This document shows, piece by piece, positions 58,208 through 64,000 of a DNA stretch of 64,000 bases. The first letter of the stretch is position 1; each line of letters begins with the position of its first letter. The translations under genes and the position numbers were made by a program. This DNA is from Penicillium oxalicum (lineage: Eukaryota > Ascomycota > Eurotiomycetes > Eurotiales > Aspergillaceae). The notes beneath the pieces were generated by a model. That model saw only the letters and a list, made by a program, of their open reading frames with translations, had not been told where the DNA came from and did not search any database. The DNA is taken from the NCBI RefSeq assembly GCF_001723175.1, contig NC_064657.1, positions 1,721,685 through 1,785,684 of the forward strand, read 5' to 3'.

Positions 58208-59448
58208 GGCTCACAGAGGAGATGACCCTGGGGGCTAGCAAGGTGCACGAGCTGAAGTGTCGATGCCTGGGTTGGAGGTGATCCTTCAAAACCTTGGTTG
58301 CGGGAAAGCCATGGCCAGCCACGCCAAAAAAACTGTGGGGCGAGCTTGCAATCCATCAGAGATTAAGCCGTCAGGCACACCATGACACACCCTCACCCTC
58401 AGGCGTGTTGGGAATGATGTATGTGCCATTCCTCTCGTTCAGCCCTGACCTAGGCTAGGGACGCGAGGGTGGTAGTAACAGCGCGCTACTTGAACCTTGT
58501 GCTCGGACGTATCAAGTCCATATCCAGTGGAGTTGACAATATACTTAGTCTTTTTGTTGGAATGAAAAAAAAACCACTTTTTTTTTACTTTGGGTGATCT
58601 GTGCTCCCTTTGTGACTGGAAATCCGCATACAACCATAAGGTGGTGAAGCAAAGTGACCGCGAGCTCGGGTGTTGCCGACAGTCGTCTCATTGGCTTCAT
58701 CAGCCAAACGATGAACTCGCTCACTCACTCCTCTCACAAGCTTCCCGCTCACATTCGTCCCCTCCTAGCATGTACGTCCGCTTTGGCACTCCCTCACATA
58801 ATCATTCTTTTTCTTTTTTCCCTTTCCTTTGTTTTTTGCCTGCCTTGACAGTTCCTTGAACGAAGCCCTTCGTATTCATGTAGGGGGCCATATCGCGGGA
58901 CAGCGGCCTGTTGACTAGGGAAAGAAGAAGATGTCCGAAGGTGGGATCAATGATTTCAAAGACTAAAATTTGATAAGATGGGTTGAATTCATGGGAATTC
59001 CGGCTGGAGGGGGGAGCCCATCCATCTCTTCGCTGTGGGCGGGTCGCAGTATGTCTATGTAGGTCACTGGCACGAATACAATTCAAAGTAAACAAAGTGG
59101 GTCCGCGGAGTGGCCGATGGAGACGTCTAGGCCACGTGCCTGAATTCAAGAGCAACCGGCCTTTTGGTCGCCCCACGGGAAATGGCCATCCGTGATTGAT
59201 CAATCGGAAATCCCCACCCCACGAACTATTGGAACGCCATCGAGAGCGGCAGGCCGTGATCATAACAAGATCGTCTTGTGGTGAAAGTTGCCGACCAGGA
59301 TTCTTTGTCGCAAGTAATAGAAAGCAAGATCTAGCCCCCGGTCCGCAGCCTAAACTCGTCTTCCCCTAACAACCCTTTGGAAGTTGTCTCTTCCGAGATC
59401 AATCATACTGCGCACATAGCCTGGGCGTGATTCTCTTTCATTGTCGAC
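58208..59448. other. Intergenic region
   Basis: About 1.2 kb with no gene seen. If the B-box fragment is a SINE, the first hundred bases could be its body. The right part is the promoter of the surface-protein gene. Confidence 0.45.
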
Positions 59449-61572
59449 ATGGCCTCCCTGACTTGGTGGCTATCGGTCGCTCTATGTGCAGGCCTCGGAC
59501 GAGCCGTCGCAGCTGATTCCAGTAGCACAAGCAGCGACGTGACCTGTACCGATACCACTGCATCAACAAATCTTCTCTCCAATCCATCCTGGGAGAATGG
59601 CTTGGGCCCATGGTCATACGTATATCCGCGCACAGTATCGACCGCTCAAGCAAGTGATGGCTCTCAATCTCTGTACGGATACCCGAACGGGATAAAGCCA
59701 GCTCACATATACTAATGGGCGCTACAGATTGACGAGTGGCGTATACCCGTTCCAGACCATCTCCCAAACGATAACAGGTCTGGTTCCGGGTACTACCTAC
59801 CAAGCCTCTGTCGACTGGATGGTTGTTATCTCTAATACGGCTATTACTGAACAATGCACTTTTTACCTCTATCATGACTCTCTCGCGACGGCCAACATCA
59901 TCGATGCCAGTATCGCGAGTCACAACAGGAACAGCAACAAGTGGGCCACTTTGAGCGGCCCATTTACCGCAACAAAGGAAAGTGTCATGTTTGGCATTTA
60001 CTTTACTTGTTCTCCATATCGGATTTCCCAAGTTGAAATCTACATCGATAATGCCAAATTCATTCTTGAGACAACTACACAAGCCTGCACCACCGCCACC
60101 CCAACGTTGACACTTACCTCGACTCTTCCGGCATCCATGGCATCATCGCAGTCGTCAAGCTCGGTTTCTAGCATGACAGCCTCATCGCCGAATACTCATT
60201 CAAGCTCGGCGATATTGACACCAACAAGTACATCCGCTTTACAGAGCTCCTCGCCAGTCTCGCCACCGTCAGTCCCTTCGCAGACACCGTCGGCATCAAC
60301 GCCAGTACCACAGTCATCAACCATGGCCTCTAGCGTCGTTTCATCATCATCCATCAGTCATTCGAGCTCGAGTGCTTCCACATCTCCCTCATCATCACCG
60401 ATGGATCATCCAAGCTCAAATCCTTTACCACCAACGAGCACACCTCTTGTACACAGCTCTTCATCGTTTACGCAATCATCGGTTCCCCTCACTTCCACGC
60501 CTGCGCAGTCACACACATCTGCATCGTCAGTGCCAAGTCGATCTATCGAACACAGCTCTAGTTCTGTCATTCCCTCGGCTTCTCTTTCAGTCCCAACTGT
60601 GTCGACATCCATCGCAGCGACCGCATCTACCGGGATAAGCACGGGGTTGCAATCTACCTCTCCAATCCCAAGCACATCGGGCACCTCGACACCTAGTACA
60701 TCGACTATTTCATTTGTTCCTTCGTCTTCTTCCACGGTCACTCCTCTCTCAACGGCTGTCAGTGCTACGGAGCCAAACCAACAGCTCTCGCACACAGGTG
60801 TTCTGAACACTGACTCGGCACCTTCTTCGCCTGTTGGTTTTTCCGCAACAACATCTTCGGGCCAAGTCACAGCTACAAATGTTGCCTTGACAACTTCTAC
60901 CATTTACAGCACCCGTGTCTCTACCATCACCGCCTGTCCTTCGAGTGTCGTGAATTGTCCTGCACAGTCACGAACCACACATGTCATAACTGACACGATC
61001 TACGTATCGACTACAGTCTGTCCAGTAGCCGAAGGTGAACCTACTGCGCATCTCACCACAGAGCTACAAGCGGCATCCACCACTACATTTGTAGTTACCG
61101 AGAAAGTACCTTCTCCCCCAACGGGTATCCCCGTCATTTCCGTCTCCGTGTCACCAATCTTCAGCTCCCGGACGGTTACAATTACCTCCTGTCCTCCAAA
61201 AGTGACCGGGTGTTCTGCCGACTCAGGTGCCCCCCAGGTCGTGACTGAGACGCTGCTCATCGGGGAATCTACACATACGCTATCTGGAACCGCACCTGCT
61301 ATCCGTACTACCCAGGCCCAGATTGGCTCGACTTCTTCTGTTCCCGTGAGCTACACTACCAAGCTGTCTCTTCTTCCGCGGCCGAGCATGTGAAGACCAG
61401 TGGAAGCAAGACCACACTTGCTGTTTCCACTACTGTTCCAATTTCCTCGATCTCCACGGGCACAACCAATTTGCCAGCGTTCAATGGTGCTGAATCGTTG
61501 GGTCATTCATGGATCTTTGCTCAGGTCATCATCCCGGTTACCATCACAGGTTTCGTGCTCCTGTGGCTCTAG
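59449..61572 (+). CDS. Ser/Thr-rich GPI-type cell-surface protein with CBM-like N-terminal domain
   Basis: Likely wall-anchored glycoprotein. Exon 1 59449-59672 and exon 2 from 59728 (55-nt intron with ACTAAT branch site and CAG). Signal peptide residues 1 to about 21. Residues about 40-200 look like the jelly-roll carbohydrate-binding domain of fungal surface proteins (NLLSNPSWENGLGPWSY; GLVPGTTYQASVDW; IYIDNAKFIL). Then about 220 residues of Ser/Thr/Pro repeats, and two copies of a Cys-containing unit (STRVSTITACPSSVVNCPA; SSRTVTITSCPPKVTGCSA) typical of such proteins. Frame 2 stops at 61391-61393, while a perfect GPI-type end (ESLGHSWIFAQ then VIIPVTITGFVLLWL) lies in the next frame, ending 61572. 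Either a 41-nt intron (GTGAGC at 61346 to AG at 61386) or a one-base indel joins them. I include the tail. Confidence 0.8.
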
Positions 61573-62002
61573 ACTAGACGGCCGTTTCGTGGTGGTCACA
61601 GTCACTACTTGTACACTAGGTTTCTCCTTGATCAATGGAATTAATCTTTCATGTAAATTGCTATTATTCCACATAGCTCCTATTCCCGCTCTTGTGGAAC
61701 CTGAAGAACCCTGGATTCTGGGTCAATTAGACAAATCACTATTCCATATGTTACGTATCAAGAAGTTGGAGGAAATTCGTGTATTCAAACTAAGGTTTAA
61801 AGCCCTACCTCACATAAAGTGAGGAACAGCCCTGATGGCTGGAAGGGAAGGAAGATGCAGCAGAGAAATATCTGAACAACAACATTGGTGCCGGGTGTTG
61901 TCCATCTATCTCAACTTCAGTCCTTGATTTTTCCGAGAACGCGTCCACAACGTGTCTGTGGTGCTAAAGTGTATCCGTTCCATGCTGAGAGGGTTTCCCC
62001 TC
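61573..62002. other. 3' flank of the surface-protein gene
   Basis: A plus-strand frame at 61400-61822 overlaps the gene end and includes a plausible but unassigned stretch. Probably non-coding or transposon flank. Confidence 0.4.
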
Positions 62003-62162
62003 GCTAGATGTCTGCTGGCCCAGCAGTCAGGTGTCTTGAGGCTTTTTCTCCCAGTCATGGGTTTCCTTCTTCCCTCTCCCTTCTTCCTTCTCTAGACCCC
62101 CCAACCCAGATGTCTCGCCTCCAGATTGCTTCCTTGCCTCTAGATCTGTAGGTCTACCAACC
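62003..62162. repeat. Dispersed repeat, copy B
   Basis: Partner of 40214-40376. Here it lies directly in front of the copia pol remnant and is probably part of that element. Confidence 0.65.
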
Positions 62163-62186
62163 ACCAATCTCATATCTTCTTCCGAA

Positions 62187-64000
62187 TTGGCTGCGGATTC
62201 CAACATTGAAACGCGCTTTGGCAAGGATTTAGGCGCTCTTTATGAAGGTCCCAATCTCGTCGCTACTGCCCCTCACTCACGGGGCCAGTACTGGGTCCGA
62301 ACCACCCCCGGTGACAGCCAGATGGATATCATGCATGCCACCAATTGCACCCTTTTTATGACATCCTCACTGGATGCAGCCCCTGCCACTCGCAAGAAGA
62401 TCATCCCAATTCCAATGGACTTGGCCCATCGCAGAGCCTGCCATACAGGCAAGCCAAAAGTCAAAAAGATGGCTGAATGTGCCGAGGGTATCCTTATCCA
62501 AAAGGGGTCCAGCATCAAAGAGCCATACCCCCCATACATCTTTGGCAAGGGCCACACCCTCCTATTTGGCAAAGGGAAGAGACTCAAGACTACCCCTAGT
62601 CAGAAGCTTCATACTGACATTTGGGGTCTAATTTCTACCACGGCCCTTCGGAGCCATCGCTATTTCGCCACCATCACTGACGATGCCACTCGCTTCTGCT
62701 GGGTCTTCCTTCTGAAAGCCAGTAGCGAGATAGTAGAGAAAATTTGCACGTTAGTCACCTACCTGTCCACTCCATTTGGCTACACTATCAAAATCGTCAC
62801 TAGCGATAACGCCGGCGAACATGCTGAAATCGTCAGTTTCTGCGAGGACAGCGATATCGTGTGGGATCCAGTTACCCCTTACACGCCCCAGCTCAATAGC
62901 GTTACGGAGATCAGAAATCGGTATCTCACGGAACGGCTGATCGCTTTTTTGACAGAGAATCAGCTGCCAAAATAACTCTGGGCGAACTGCTCCTAGGGGT
63001 GAATTCCACCATGAATAGCCTCTGGCAGTCCACCATCAATATAAGCCTTTAGAAGGCCTTCTACGGCAAGAAGCCAGACCTTTCTAACCCGCGGGTGCTA
63101 GGCTGCCAAGCCTAGTATCTTATTCCAAAAGACCGCCGGCCTGATAAGCTCTCACCTCACATGGCAGAGGCTAGGCTGGTTGGTTACTGTACCCAAGGGT
63201 ATCGCCTGTATGATATCCACTCCAAGAAACTGATCATGTCCAGAAACGTGATCTTCAACGAGAACAAGGTCCAAGACCTCCCTAATCCCGACTACGATCT
63301 CGATGCTGCTATGCAGCAAGAAAAAGGGCCTAACCAGGGTTCTCATGACGATCAAAAGCGCTACGTCCCTGCTGAATTCCTCTACCCAGAAATGATCCTC
63401 GAAAACCAAGCTGACAATCACACGCGCATTCAACCGGTTGAACCTAACCCCTTCATCACGCCGGACGATCTTCCCCTTTCCGAACGCTCTGTCCTATCGT
63501 CATTCGATCAAGAAATGCAGCGGCGCGCGCTTGACTGCGAGATTCAACGGCTGTATCAAAACAACGACACAGTTTCACAAAACGACGATACTGTTTCGGA
63601 AAACAACGACACTGTTCCAGAGACAGAAACCACTGTTCCTCAAAACACAAATCTGAGGCGTTCCTCGCGCATGCGGACAAAGTCCCGTGTTGCAGTTGAA
63701 TCAGAGGAATATCTTGCTACGCTCAAGAAAAGAGCTGCTGTTGCTGCGCTGGATGAGCTATTTTATGCCTCCCAAATTCATGCTGCTACCACGCAGCTTC
63801 CTCCTCCCCTACCCCTTCCACCAGACACCTTACGAACCTGATGGCTGGGCTGATATGAAAAAGAACTGCACACCTGACGAGCAGAAGAAGTGGATCGATG
63901 CTGCCCATAAAGAAATGGCCAAACAGCTCAAAAATGGCACTTGGCGCATCGCTGATATCCCTTCCAAAAAGACGCTTCTGCCACTCCGCTGGGTCTTCCG
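62187..64000 (+). pseudogene. Decayed Ty1/copia pol: integrase and start of reverse transcriptase, cut by window edge
   Basis: 62187-62975 encodes a gag-pre-integrase region (LAHRRACHTGKPKVKKMAEC) and an integrase core: HTDIWGLI (first Asp), TSDNAGEH (second Asp) and NSVTEIRNRYL (Glu) keep the DDE triad. In the zinc-finger part both expected cysteines read Tyr (EPYPPYIFGKG). After QLPK there is a TAA, and the continuation YGKKPDLSNPRVLGCQA is in another frame with further TAG stops; from 63161 the frame is open to 63841 (HSKKLIMSRNVIFNENKV, then Asn/Asp/Thr-Val repeats). One more shift gives the reverse-transcriptase entry: DEQKKWIDAAHKEM and LKNGTWRIADIP, LPLRWVFR, running off the edge. At least two frameshifts and three stops make it dead. 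Stops are mostly CAR to TAR changes. Confidence 0.85.

Noticed and set aside
60406..60903. 165-codon minus-strand ORF, Val/Glu/Asp-rich
   Set aside because: Antisense of the Ser/Thr-rich repeat region of the surface protein.

Overview
The window is nuclear DNA of a filamentous ascomycete (Pezizomycotina), most likely from the Eurotiales. The evidence is short GT-AG introns of about 50-140 nt, long intergenic spaces, and families restricted to or typical of such fungi: an AflR-type Zn2Cys6 regulator, a PTH11/rhodopsin-like membrane protein, a PNP-NB-ARC-TPR NLR, GH131, RTA1, DUF3716 and Fot1/pogo transposons. The species call is inference; nothing here names it. There are no rRNA genes, no complete tRNA genes and no CRISPR. 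Start codons given are the first plausible ATG; exon edges were read by eye from splice consensus and frame.

Layout. 0.8-10.6 kb: AflR-like regulator, small kinase-like protein, autophagy-type vacuolar effluxer ATG22 (two frameshifts) and a maltose-permease-type sugar transporter. 11.3-14.5 kb: repeat-rich patch with a retrotransposon gag-like ORF and a nearly complete Fot1/pogo transposase with one nonsense codon and one frameshift, both on the minus strand. 15.2-18.4 kb: a small secreted, probably GPI-anchored protein and a five-exon rhodopsin-like membrane protein. 20.4-21.2 kb: an 805-bp non-autonomous inverted-repeat element flanked by TA. 22.2-25.6 kb: an NLR-type sensor with nucleoside-phosphorylase, NB-ARC and eight TPRs. 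27.1-30.0 kb: GH131 glucanase and mannitol-dehydrogenase-type SDR, tail to tail. 30-35.5 kb: gene-poor DNA with an unclassified 234-codon ORF and a decayed pogo relic. 35.6-39.0 kb: DHA1-type MFS exporter and a DUF1275 membrane protein. 39.7-40.4 kb: palindromic MITE, a dispersed repeat and an (ATT)n tract. 40.9-47.4 kb: oxalate decarboxylase, M50B-like membrane peptidase (GC-AG intron) and an RTA1 protein. 49.6-56.7 kb: solo copia-type gag, large sterol glucosyltransferase with a C-terminal ubiquitin-interacting motif, and a DUF3716 gene with a frameshift. 58-64 kb: another MITE copy beside a tRNA-like B box, a Ser/Thr-rich GPI-type surface protein, and a decayed Ty1/copia pol running off the right edge.

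The genes do not form one pathway; the regulator at 0.8 kb has no polyketide or peptide synthase nearby. Three themes recur: membrane transport and surface proteins (six or more genes), transposon remnants at several stages of decay, and single-base indels in homopolymers inside otherwise well-conserved genes (ATG22 twice, gag-like ORF, DUF3716). The last could be assembly error or real loss of function and should be settled before trusting any of these proteins.
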